Origin: a bacterium | Lineage (GTDB): Bacteria; Krumholzibacteriota; Krumholzibacteriia; LZORAL124-64-63 | Direction: 5' to 3' | NCBI GenBank assembly: GCA_014730255.1 | Contig: WJIQ01000132.1 | Location: 1-33,596, forward strand | Length of the DNA stretch: 33,596 nucleotides | Shown here: positions 26,634 through 33,596 of the stretch, piece after piece | Layout of the letters: each line of letters opens with the position of its first letter | Position numbering within the stretch: the first letter of the stretch is position 1 | Made by a program: the position numbers and the translations under genes | Notes under the pieces: model-generated | What the model was told of the DNA's origin: nothing | Databases searched by the model: none | Seen by the model: only the letters and a program-made list of their open reading frames with translations

Positions 26634-27968
26634 ATGACCACGACCACGGCCCCCCACCCCGGAGCCGACGCGCGCGGCAGCGACCTGCTCGCCATCGGTT
26701 TCGGGACAACCGTCGCGATGTGGGCGGTGGGCTACGTCTGCCGCTTCCCGGGCGTGCACGCGCCGGCCTGGCTCCTGCTCGGGCTGCTGCTGCTCTGCCT
26801 GGTCGCCGGCGGCTGGGCCACCGGTCGCTACACCGCGCGCGGCGTTGTCGGCGGCGCCCAGGTCGGCCTGCTCTGCGGCGCGCTGAACCTGCTGGTCCTC
26901 GGTAGCCTGCTGGGATCGACCGAGGCGCCCAACCGGATCGTCCCGTCGGCCGCATGGTGGGTGCCCGGCTCGCTCCTGCTCGGCGCGGCCCTCGGCTCCC
27001 TCGGGGCGTCGATCGGCCGACGTCAGCCCGACCCGTCGGTGCCGCTGACGCGCCACGGTCTGCCCGGCTTCGCGACCGTGGCCGCCGCGGCGACCTTCCT
27101 GCTGGTGATCGCCGGGGGGATCGTCACCGGCCACGAGGCCGGCCTGGCGGTCACCGACTGGCCGAACTCGTACGGCTACAACATGTTCCTGTATCCGCTC
27201 TCGCGCATGACTGGCGGCATCTACTACGAGCACGTCCACCGCCTGCTCGGTTCGCTGGTGGGGCTGACGACCCTGGTCCTCGCCATCCACCTGTGGCGGG
27301 TCGAGGCCCGGCGATGGATGCGCTGGCTGGGTCTCGGCGCCCTGGTCCTGGTGATCGTCCAGGGCATCCTGGGCGGCCTGCGGGTGACCGGCCATTTCAC
27401 GCTGAGCGACGATCCCGAGCTCGTCCGCCCCAACCTCTGGCTCGCCGTGGTGCACGGGGTCACGGGGCAGCTGTTCTTCGGACTGATGGTCGCCATCGCG
27501 GCGTTCAGCACGCGCACCTGGCGCACGGCCGGGCGGATCGCCGCCGGCACGGGCGACACCAGGCTCGCGGTCTGGCTGCTCGCCTCGGTGGTCGGCCAGC
27601 TCACGCTCGGGTCGATCCTCCGCCACACCGACGCGGCCCTGCATGCCCACATCACGGTCGCCGTCCTGGTGGTCGCCCTCGGCATCGCGCTCGGTAGTCG
27701 CCTGGCGCTCAAGTACCGCGAGCAACCGGCCCTGCACCGGATCGGACACGGCCTGCTCCATGGCCTGGCGATCCAGTTCCTGCTGGGATTCGGCGCCCTG
27801 TTCGCCCGCAATCTCTCCGAGCCGGGAGCGCCGCACCCCCTCGACGTCACGATCACCACCGTCCACCAGGCCGTCGGCGCCCTCGTGCTCGCGCTTTCGG
27901 TCCTGGGAGTGCTCTGGACGCGCCGGCTGCTCGGCGGCGCCCCGGATTCCGCCACCACCCCTGCCTGA
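26634..27968 (+). CDS. ctaA: Haem A synthase (CtaA/COX15) with extra N-terminal membrane region
   Basis: A 444-residue protein. Residues from about 143 on are CtaA/COX15: G-G-I-V-T-G-H-E-A-G-L-A-V-T-D-W-P, then E-H-V-H-R (His200, His202) and further histidines in V-V-H-G-V-T-G-Q-L-F-F-G, L-H-A-H and T-V-H-Q-A-V-G-A-L, the set that binds haem in family members. The enzyme oxidises the methyl group of haem O to a formyl group, giving haem A for the caa3 oxidase. About 142 residues with four hydrophobic segments (18-35, 44-60, 72-95, 106-126) precede the usual domain. GGGGAGA lies somewhat far (about 12 bases) from the ATG. The CBS gene follows after nine bases. Confidence 0.93.
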   Translation: MTTTTAPHPGADARGSDLLAIGFGTTVAMWAVGYVCRFPGVHAPAWLLLGLLLLCLVAGGWATGRYTARGVVGGAQVGLLCGALNLLVLGSLLGSTEAPNRIVPSAAWWVPGSLLLGAALGSLGASIGRRQPDPSVPLTRHGLPGFATVAAAATFLLVIAGGIVTGHEAGLAVTDWPNSYGYNMFLYPLSRMTGGIYYEHVHRLLGSLVGLTTLVLAIHLWRVEARRWMRWLGLGALVLVIVQGILGGLRVTGHFTLSDDPELVRPNLWLAVVHGVTGQLFFGLMVAIAAFSTRTWRTAGRIAAGTGDTRLAVWLLASVVGQLTLGSILRHTDAALHAHITVAVLVVALGIALGSRLALKYREQPALHRIGHGLLHGLAIQFLLGFGALFARNLSEPGAPHPLDVTITTVHQAVGALVLALSVLGVLWTRRLLGGAPDSATTPA

Positions 27969-27977
27969 GGAGAGCCC

Positions 27978-28430
27978 ATGTCCGTTCGCGACATCCTGAA
28001 GGAGAAGGACATCACCTCCATCTACAGCGTCGCGCCCGACGCGACCGTGTACGATGCGATCGCCGAGATGTCCAGCCGGAACGTCGGCGCGATGCTGGTC
28101 ATGCAGGACGGCAAGCTGGCCGGCATCCTGACCGAGCGCGACTACCTGCGCGAGGTCATCCTCAAGGGCCGCAGTTCGCGCGAGACACCGGTCACGGACA
28201 TCATGTCGCGGACCGTGATCTACATCGAGCCCGACTGCTCGGTCGACGAGGCACTGAACATCATGACCGAGAAGCGCATCCGCCACCTGCCGGTCCTGGA
28301 CCAGGGCACGGTGGTGGGCGTGGTGAGCATCGGCGACCTCGTGAAGGCCAAGATCGTCAAGCACGAGCTGCACATCCGCACGCTCGAGGCCTACATCGCC
28401 GATCAGTACCCCGGTCCGGGCACGGCGTAG
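27978..28430 (+). CDS. CBS-domain pair protein
   Basis: A 150-residue protein made almost only of two CBS domains (about 8-60 and 74-128). Typical blocks are V-Y-D-A-I-A-E-M, V-G-A-M-L-V-M, G-I-L-T-E-R-D-Y-L-R, then D-I-M-S-R and I-R-H-L-P-V-L-D, G-V-V-S-I-G-D-L-V-K. Stand-alone CBS pairs bind adenine nucleotides and sense energy state; the target is unknown. It lies nine bases after ctaA with GAGGAG before the ATG, so cotranscription with haem A synthase is likely. This suggests, without proving, a link to respiratory or redox state. Confidence 0.9.
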   Translation: MSVRDILKEKDITSIYSVAPDATVYDAIAEMSSRNVGAMLVMQDGKLAGILTERDYLREVILKGRSSRETPVTDIMSRTVIYIEPDCSVDEALNIMTEKRIRHLPVLDQGTVVGVVSIGDLVKAKIVKHELHIRTLEAYIADQYPGPGTA

Positions 28431-28535
28431 GGTCCGTCCCCGCCCGCCGCGGTCGCGGCTTGCCCACCTGCGCGGCGTTGACCACCTTTGGCGGCACGAC
28501 GCTCCCCATGACGTCTCGCCGAGAGGGATGCCCGC

Positions 28536-29036
28536 ATGCAGGTCAAGCCGTTGACCGACACCGACCAGGCCTGGGTCCAGGAACGCACCGAGCTGCTCTT
28601 CAGCGGGACGTTCCTCGTCAGCCGCGAGACCGTGCACGACCCGACGAAGCTCCCGGGCTTCATCGCCGACCAGGACGGCGAGCGCATCGGCCTGGTGACC
28701 TACCATATCGACGGCGACGCCTGCGAGGTGGTCAGCATCGATGCGCTGTGCCAGTACATCGGCGTGGGCACGTCCCTGCTCGAGGCCGTCGAGGCCGCCG
28801 CGCGCGAGGCGGGATGCGCCCGCCTCTGGGTGATCCTCACCAACGACAACCTCGACGCCCTTCGCTTCTTCCAGCGGCGGGGATTCACGATCTCGGCCTT
28901 CCGGATCGACAGCCTCGACTCGATCCGGCAGCTCAAGCCCGGCATCCCGCAGGTCGGCTCGTACGGGATCCCCGTGCGGGACGAGATCGAGCTGATCAAG
29001 CCCGTCGACACCGCCCGCGGCTGGCGGGTCGTCTGA
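28536..29036 (+). CDS. GNAT-family N-acetyltransferase
   Basis: A 166-residue GNAT-fold protein. The acetyl-CoA-binding core is visible as V-S-I-D-A-L-C-Q-Y-I-G-V-G-T-S-L-L-E-A-V-E, followed by A-R-L-W-V-I-L-T-N-D-N-L-D-A-L-R-F-F-Q-R-R-G-F, the standard Asn-x-x-Ala-x-x-x-Tyr/Phe segment. The substrate is unknown. A long helix-poor C-terminal part (about 130-166) could contribute to the acceptor site. GAGAGGG precedes the ATG. The 105-base gap to the CBS gene (28431-28535) shows no terminator and no clear promoter. Confidence 0.88.
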   Translation: MQVKPLTDTDQAWVQERTELLFSGTFLVSRETVHDPTKLPGFIADQDGERIGLVTYHIDGDACEVVSIDALCQYIGVGTSLLEAVEAAAREAGCARLWVILTNDNLDALRFFQRRGFTISAFRIDSLDSIRQLKPGIPQVGSYGIPVRDEIELIKPVDTARGWRVV

Positions 29037-29144
29037 GGCCGATTCCGGGAACCGGACCGCGGGAAATCGCGTATCATGGGGCGATGAGAACGCCCCCCTG
29101 CGGTGCGGTGCGCCGCGGTGTCAACTCAACCGAGAGGACGTCCG

Positions 29145-29855
29145 ATGCATGACGCCCACACCTCGCGCGCAGCCCGTGCCGAGGCGATCGGCCACGAGCA
29201 GCTCGCCTCGATGCGCGCCGTGTTCCTCAAGCGAGTCTATGGCCATCTGGCGGCCGCGATCGGCCTGTTCGTGCTGATCGAGGTGCTCCTGTTCCAGAGC
29301 GGCCTGGCCCGTCCCATGGCCGAGGCCATGCTCGGCACGAACTGGTTGCTGGTCCTCGGCGGCTTCATGCTCGTCGGCTGGCTCGGCCGCAGCGTCGCCT
29401 ACAAGGCCGGATCGATCACCAGCCAGTACGCCGGCCTCGGCCTGTTCGTCGTCGGCCAGGCGATCATCTTCGTCCCGCTCCTGTTCGTGGCGAACCATTA
29501 CGCTCCCGGGGCGATCCAGAGCGCGGCCCTCATCACGGTCATCGGTTTCACGCTCCTGACCATGATCGCCCTGAGCATGCGGCACGACTTCTCGTTCCTG
29601 GGCAGCATCCTGCGCTGGGCGGGGATCGTCGCCCTCCTGGCCATCGTCGGCGGCGTGATCTTCGGCTTCGAGCTGGGCACCTGGTTCTCCGTCGGCATGA
29701 TCGCCCTCGCCGGCGCCGCGGTGCTCTACGACACGCAGAAGATCCTCGTCACCTTCCCCGACGACCGGTACGTCGGCGCCTCGCTCGAGCTGTTCGCCAG
29801 CATCGCGCTGATGTTCTGGTACGTGCTCCGGCTCCTGCTGGCGTCGCGGCGCTAG
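29145..29855 (+). CDS. Bax inhibitor-1/YccA-family membrane protein
   Basis: A 236-residue protein with seven hydrophobic helices of the Bax-inhibitor-1 (TMBIM/YccA/YbhL) family. It ends with G-A-A-V-L-Y-D-T-Q-K-I-L, the family's conserved Asp segment. Relatives include calcium-leak channels and YccA, which interacts with FtsH in E. coli. HflKC, also at this locus, acts on FtsH too, but the genes are far apart here. The ATG at 29145 has GAGAGGA upstream. The leader (29078-29144) contains a short hairpin (29078-29096) and a 22-codon reading frame (29084-29152) that overlaps the start. A TATCAT (29072-29077) may be a -10 element. Confidence 0.88.
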   Translation: MHDAHTSRAARAEAIGHEQLASMRAVFLKRVYGHLAAAIGLFVLIEVLLFQSGLARPMAEAMLGTNWLLVLGGFMLVGWLGRSVAYKAGSITSQYAGLGLFVVGQAIIFVPLLFVANHYAPGAIQSAALITVIGFTLLTMIALSMRHDFSFLGSILRWAGIVALLAIVGGVIFGFELGTWFSVGMIALAGAAVLYDTQKILVTFPDDRYVGASLELFASIALMFWYVLRLLLASRR

Positions 29856-29881
29856 CCGGGCCGGCCAGCGGTCGCTCCCGA

Positions 29882-29905
29882 GGGGCCGGTTCTCGGACCG
29901 GCCCC
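29882..29905 (+). terminator. Hairpin after the Bax-inhibitor-1 family gene
   Basis: A perfect 9-base-pair stem (GGGGCCGGT with ACCGGCCCC) and a 6-base loop, 26 bases past the stop. There is no T run, so it is a GC-rich hairpin terminator at best. Confidence 0.45.
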
Positions 29906-29943
29906 GACGTCTGCCCGCCCGCGCACCCACCTGCGTCCGATCC

Positions 29944-29972
29944 TGGACCCGACGGCGTCGAACCTGTAGATT
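29944..29972 (+). promoter_or_regulatory. Candidate sigma-70-type promoter for the POT-like transporter
   Basis: TGGACC (29944-29949), 17 bases, TAGATT (29967-29972). A start near 29979 would leave a leader of about 45 bases before the GTG. The same TGGACC-N17 arrangement is seen before the CHRD gene. Confidence 0.38.
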
Positions 29973-30024
29973 GACCGGTTCATCCACCGATCGCCGACCA
30001 TCGACCCCGACCAAGGAGCCGACC

Positions 30025-31587
30025 GTGGCCGACTCCACCGCCACCCGCCATCGCTTTCCGGGATTCTTCTGGGCCGCCAACACGATGGAGATCTTCGAGC
30101 GCATGGGCTGGTACGGCTTCTATGCCGTGAGCAGCCTCTACCTGACCGGCGCCGTCGTCGACGGCGGTCTCGGCCTCACCAGCGAGGACCGCGGCTTCAT
30201 CCAGGGCGTGGCGACGTTCTTCCTCTACCTCTTCCCCGCGGTGTTCGGGGCCCTGGCCGACCGCTACGGCTTCAAGAGCATGTTCCTGGCCTCGTGCGCC
30301 GTGATGGTGCCCGGCTACCTGCTGCTGCAGCTGCCGGAGACCCTGTGGAGCTTCATGGCCATCTACCTGCTCGTGGCCGTCGGCCACGGCATGTTCAAGC
30401 CGGTGGTCATCAGCTCGGTCGCCAAGGCGGTCACCGAGGAGACCGGCAGCATGGGTTTCGGGATCTTCTACATGATGGTCAACGTCGGCGGCTTCCTCGG
30501 TCCGATCGTCGCCGGCGTGGTCCGCGGCTGGGACTGGGACTACGTGTTCTACGCCTCGGCGGCCTGGATCCTCATCATGGGCGTGGTCGCGCTGATCTTC
30601 TACAAGGAGCCGCCACGCGACCAGGACGCCGAGTCGCGCCGCTCGCTGGCCGAGGTCTTCGGCGGCATGGTCGCCGTGGTGGGCAACGGGCGGTTCTTCC
30701 TCTTCGTGGCGGGCATCCTGCTGCTGCTGGTCATGGGGTCGAAGTGGCTGACGCCGCCGCAGTACCTGTCGGCCGCCGGTGCCTGGCTGGTGCTGAACCT
30801 GGCCCTGGACATCGCCCTGCGCCTGCGGGCCGGCGGTCGCGCCACGGCCGGTCACTGGCTCGCCCAGCCGATGCAGGTCGGCGAGGGCCGCTACCTGGTG
30901 TTCCTGCTGCTGATGTCGTTCTTCTGGATCAGCTTCAACCAGATCTTCATGACCCTGCCCGAGTACATCCGCGACTACACCGACACCACCGACCTGATCC
31001 GCGATGTCGGTCCCATCGCCACCGGCATCACCGGGTTCTTCACGAGCCTCGGCCTGGACACCAGCCAGTGGTCGCGCGCCGTGCTGCAGCACGGTCAGAT
31101 CAAGCCCGAGCACCTGATCAACCTCAATGCGTTCGGCATCATCGTCGGCCAGGTCGGCATCGCCTACATCTCGCGCAAGCTGCAGCCGCTGACCACGATC
31201 ATCGTGGGCAGCCTGATCACCGTGGTGAGTTTCCTGATGTACATGACGGGCCAGGGCGGCTGGATCATCGTCGCCGCGATCCTCGTGTTCTCCGTGGGCG
31301 AGATGCTCGCCAGCCCGCGGTCGAAGGAATACGCCGGGCGCATCGCCCCCCCGGGCAAGGTCGGCATGTACATGGGCTACTTCTACTGGTGCGTGGCCCT
31401 GGGCAACCTCTTCGGGGGCCTGCTGTCGGGCATCACGTACCAGCACTTCGGCCCGGTCGAGCGTGGTGGCATCGACGAGCCGAACGTGATGTGGGCCATC
31501 TTCGCCGGTCTGGCGCTGCTGTCGGCCGTGCTGCTGTGGCTGTTCAACCGCTGGACCGCCTCGCGCCCTGCGGCGACCACGGCGTGA
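30025..31587 (+). CDS. POT/PTR-like major-facilitator transporter
   Basis: A 520-residue protein with about twelve to fourteen hydrophobic helices. The first helix holds E-I-F-E-R-M-G-W-Y-G, the E-x-x-E-R-F-x-Y-Y-G motif of proton-dependent oligopeptide transporters. Another typical block is G-H-G-M-F-K-P-V-V-I-S-S-V. These carriers import di- and tripeptides with protons; nitrate or other substrates occur in the family, so the substrate is not certain. A soluble loop (about 190-220 and 270-290) and an unusual segment near T-S-L-G-L-D-T-S-Q-W-S lie between helices. The start is a GTG at 30025 with AAGGAG six bases upstream; the in-frame region before it is non-hydrophobic and proline/threonine-rich. 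Confidence 0.82.
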   Translation: MADSTATRHRFPGFFWAANTMEIFERMGWYGFYAVSSLYLTGAVVDGGLGLTSEDRGFIQGVATFFLYLFPAVFGALADRYGFKSMFLASCAVMVPGYLLLQLPETLWSFMAIYLLVAVGHGMFKPVVISSVAKAVTEETGSMGFGIFYMMVNVGGFLGPIVAGVVRGWDWDYVFYASAAWILIMGVVALIFYKEPPRDQDAESRRSLAEVFGGMVAVVGNGRFFLFVAGILLLLVMGSKWLTPPQYLSAAGAWLVLNLALDIALRLRAGGRATAGHWLAQPMQVGEGRYLVFLLLMSFFWISFNQIFMTLPEYIRDYTDTTDLIRDVGPIATGITGFFTSLGLDTSQWSRAVLQHGQIKPEHLINLNAFGIIVGQVGIAYISRKLQPLTTIIVGSLITVVSFLMYMTGQGGWIIVAAILVFSVGEMLASPRSKEYAGRIAPPGKVGMYMGYFYWCVALGNLFGGLLSGITYQHFGPVERGGIDEPNVMWAIFAGLALLSAVLLWLFNRWTASRPAATTA

Positions 31588-31606
31588 TTGAACGACCGCA
31601 AGCGTC

Positions 31607-31635
31607 TTTTCATCACGTGGTGTTGACGCTATCTT
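31607..31635 (+). promoter_or_regulatory. Candidate promoter with palindromic operator before the acyl-CoA synthetase gene
   Basis: TTTTCA (31607-31612), 17 bases, TATCTT (31630-31635). The spacer contains CACGTG inside a longer imperfect palindrome (31611-31622) and is flanked by GCGTC and GACGC (31602-31606 and 31625-31629). A repressor site between the hexamers would fit. The regulator is unknown. Confidence 0.35.
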
Positions 31636-31667
31636 GACGTTTTGCGGACCCATAGCGGAGGCGACGC

Positions 31668-33329
31668 ATGCTCAACGAGAACCTGATCGAGAGCTTCACG
31701 AAGAACGTTCGCGAGCACTGGCAGCTCGAGGCCTACAGCGACTACCAGGGGCGCACGCTCACCTACCGGGACGTCGCCCATCGGATCCTGGAGCTGCACA
31801 CGATCTTCGAGGACGCCGGCGTCCGGCGCGGTGACAAGATCGCCGTGATCGGTCGCAACAGCGCGCACTGGGCGGTCACCTACTGGGCGACGATCACCTA
31901 TGGCGCAGTGATCGTGCCGATCCTGCCGGACTTCACCACCGACGAGATCCATCACATCGTCGGGCATTCCGACGCCGTGATGCTCTTCGTGGCCGACTCG
32001 ATCTGGGACCGGCTGGACGACCAGCGACTCGACCGCCTGAAGGCCGTCGTGCGCCTGGAGGACTTCAGCCTGCGCCTGCACGGCCAGAAGGTCATGCCCG
32101 AGATCTTCCGCAAGGCCGCCGCCGAGTACCGCGAACGGCACAGCGGCGCCCTGTCCGCGGACGGGTTCGGGGTCGCACCGGTCCCGGGCGACCACCTCGC
32201 GACCATCGTCTACACCAGTGGCACGACCGGCTTCAGCAAGGGCGTGATGCTGCAGCACCACTCGCTGATGGTCAACGCGCGCTACTACGTCGACAGCCTC
32301 GACCTCGTGCGCAACCGGCGCGTCGTGAGCTTCCTGCCACTGGCCCACTGCTACGGCTGCGCCTTCGACCTGATCTCCCCGTCGATCGGTGGTGGCCACG
32401 TCACGTTCATCGACAAGCTGCCCACGCCGAAGGTCCTGATGGCCGCGTTCGCGGAGATCCGCCCGACCGTGGTGCTGTCGGTGCCCCTGATCATCGAGAA
32501 GATCTACAAGAGCCGGATCAAGCCGCAGCTGCAGGCCAGGCCCCTGCAGGCGATGATGAAGGTCCCGGCGGTCAACCGGCTGATCCACAAGAAGATCCGT
32601 CGCAAGATCTCCGCCGTGTTCGGCGGCGAGTTCCAGGAGGTCGTCATCGGTGGCGCGGCCTTCAGCAAGGAGGCCGACGCCTTCTTCCAGTCGATCGATT
32701 TCCCGCTGGCCAACGGCTACGGGATGACCGAGTGCGGCCCGCTGATCAGCTACTCGGTGGTCTCGGAGAAGCCGCCGCTCGGCTCGGTGGGTCGGGTGAT
32801 CCCGTACCTCGAGTGCAAGATCGACCTCGTCGACCCCGAACACGACGTCGGCGAGGTTCTCGTCCGCGGCGAGAACGTCATGGTCGGGTACTACAAGGAC
32901 GAGGAGGCCACGCGCGAGGCCATCGACCAGGACGGCTGGCTGCACACCGGCGATCTCGGCCGGCTCGACGAGAACGGCTACCTCTTCCTGACCGGCCGGA
33001 CCAAGAACATGATCCTCTCGGGATCGGGGCAGAACGTCTACCCCGAGGAGATCGAGGCCAAGCTGAACAACCTGCCCTACGTGGCCGAGTCGCTGGTGAT
33101 GGAGTGCAACGGCAAGATCTGCGCGCTCGTCCACCCGGACATGGAGCGCGCGGACGAGGAGGGCCTCGGCGAGAAGAAGCTCGAGGAGATCATGGAGCAG
33201 AACCGCGTGGCGCTGAACGAGCAGGTCCCGAGCTACGCCGCGATCATCCGTATGAAGGTCCTGTACGAGGAGTTCGAGAAGACGCCGACCAAGAAGATCA
33301 AGCGGCGTCTGTACAACGTGTTCCAGTGA
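31668..33329 (+). CDS. Long-chain acyl-CoA synthetase (FadD-like AMP-forming ligase)
   Basis: A 553-residue ANL-superfamily enzyme. The AMP-binding P-loop is Y-T-S-G-T-T-G-F-S-K-G (from Tyr182). The adenine motif is G-Y-G-M-T-E-C-G-P (from Gly350), and the hinge and ribose motif is G-W-L-H-T-G-D-L-G (Gly423 on). The catalytic-lysine region is P-T-K-K-I-K-R-R near the C-terminus. It activates a carboxylate with ATP to acyl-AMP and then to acyl-CoA. The form and length are those of long-chain fatty-acyl-CoA synthetases, but chain length is not shown by sequence. GGAGG precedes the ATG. An upstream palindrome suggests regulation. A perfect 16-base palindrome (33342-33357) lies just after the stop. 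Confidence 0.88.
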   Translation: MLNENLIESFTKNVREHWQLEAYSDYQGRTLTYRDVAHRILELHTIFEDAGVRRGDKIAVIGRNSAHWAVTYWATITYGAVIVPILPDFTTDEIHHIVGHSDAVMLFVADSIWDRLDDQRLDRLKAVVRLEDFSLRLHGQKVMPEIFRKAAAEYRERHSGALSADGFGVAPVPGDHLATIVYTSGTTGFSKGVMLQHHSLMVNARYYVDSLDLVRNRRVVSFLPLAHCYGCAFDLISPSIGGGHVTFIDKLPTPKVLMAAFAEIRPTVVLSVPLIIEKIYKSRIKPQLQARPLQAMMKVPAVNRLIHKKIRRKISAVFGGEFQEVVIGGAAFSKEADAFFQSIDFPLANGYGMTECGPLISYSVVSEKPPLGSVGRVIPYLECKIDLVDPEHDVGEVLVRGENVMVGYYKDEEATREAIDQDGWLHTGDLGRLDENGYLFLTGRTKNMILSGSGQNVYPEEIEAKLNNLPYVAESLVMECNGKICALVHPDMERADEEGLGEKKLEEIMEQNRVALNEQVPSYAAIIRMKVLYEEFEKTPTKKIKRRLYNVFQ

Positions 33330-33341
33330 CGGAACGACGGG

Positions 33342-33357
33342 TCCGGCCATGGCCGGA
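33342..33357 (+). terminator. Palindromic hairpin after the acyl-CoA synthetase gene
   Basis: TCCGGC, loop CATG, GCCGGA: a perfect 16-base palindrome 12 bases past the stop. The nearest T run (CTTTTCTTG) is 14 bases further on, so classical termination is doubtful. A second inverted repeat (CGGGATC/GATCCCG) follows at about 33384-33408. Confidence 0.35.
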
Positions 33358-33425
33358 TCGCTGATGTCGACTTTTCTTGTTCGGGATCGCAGCCGCCAGG
33401 ATCCCGGACCATCAGGATCGACATC

Positions 33426-33596
33426 ATGCCGAAACGACACCCTGCCTGCCCCCGTCCGGCCACGACCGGCCGCCGCACGCTCGTCGCCCTGGCCCTCGCC
33501 GCACTCGGCGCCATGGCCATGCCCGCTCCGGCCACCACCCTGCGGGTGCCCCTCGATCAGCCCGATCTGGCGGCCGCCATCGCGGCCGCGGCCGCC
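33426..33596 (+). CDS. Start of a secreted protein, possibly a right-handed beta-helix protein (runs off window)
   Basis: Fifty-seven codons are visible and remain open at the window end. An Arg-rich N-terminus is followed by a hydrophobic core (about residues 18-31) and a signal-peptidase-like A-P-A-T-T site. The mature part starts T-L-R-V-P-L-D-Q-P-D-L-A-A-A-I-A-A-A-A. That opening resembles the first strand of secreted parallel beta-helix proteins, in which a similar I/L-x-V-P-x-D-x-P-x-I-x-x-A-I stretch precedes G-D-T-V. The deciding residues lie outside the window. AGGAT lies about 10 bases before the ATG. Confidence 0.6.
   Translation, partial: MPKRHPACPRPATTGRRTLVALALAALGAMAMPAPATTLRVPLDQPDLAAAIAAAAA

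Noticed and set aside
26634-28706. Leftward open frame continuing upstream of ctaB across ctaA and the CBS gene
   Set aside because: Only the part from 26507 down matches CtaB and has a ribosome-binding site; the remainder is a shadow of genes on the other strand.

Overview
This is a GC-rich, gene-dense window with short intergenic gaps and many 4-base overlaps. It looks like part of the chromosome of an aerobic, Gram-negative-type bacterium. Two membrane complexes support this: alternative complex III (ACIII) and a caa3-type cytochrome oxidase. So do hflKC, an iron superoxide dismutase and several proteins with signal peptides. Gene content and style fit an uncultivated lineage of the FCB/Gemmatimonadota/Krumholzibacteriota/Eisenbacteria kind. 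That placement is inference; there is no rRNA or other phylogenetic marker here. I saw no phage, insertion sequence, CRISPR array, tRNA or rRNA.

Layout. Bases 1-6900 are housekeeping and stress genes: hflC (cut by the window edge) and hflK leftward, sodB rightward, a TcdA/ThiF-like enzyme leftward, a secreted amidase rightward, then TatD, a secreted metallo-beta-lactamase-fold protein and a secreted CHRD protein, all leftward. Bases 6976-9556 hold a divergent pair: a DUF255 thioredoxin-like protein and an A-type Fe-S carrier. Bases 9760-22999 are one rightward block: actA-actB-actC-actD-actE-actF, a small one-helix membrane protein, a SCO copper chaperone, then cytochrome oxidase subunits II-I-III-IV. 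Bases 22996-26507 run leftward: a polytopic GT-C-like protein, a DUF3179 protein and ctaB. ctaA diverges rightward and is followed by a CBS-pair protein, a GNAT acetyltransferase, a Bax-inhibitor-1 family protein, a POT-like transporter and a long-chain acyl-CoA synthetase. A secreted protein begins at 33426 and runs off the end.

How the genes work together. ACIII oxidises quinol and passes electrons through its multihaem and monohaem cytochromes, most likely to the cytochrome c domain fused to oxidase subunit II. From there they pass through CuA to haem a/a3-CuB in subunit I. The SCO protein serves copper insertion. CtaB and CtaA make haem O and then haem A for subunit I. The locus is therefore nearly self-contained for an ACIII-caa3 respiratory branch.

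The less usual points are: an unassigned 95-residue membrane protein between actF and sco; His/Asp-rich stretches in three respiratory subunits; a CtaA with about 140 extra N-terminal residues; a DUF3179 protein coupled to ctaB that lacks the cysteines I expect in that family; and TTG starts with good ribosome-binding sites at the head of both the act and the cox halves. I did not find a clearly new system. The best leads are these accessory parts of the respiratory locus.
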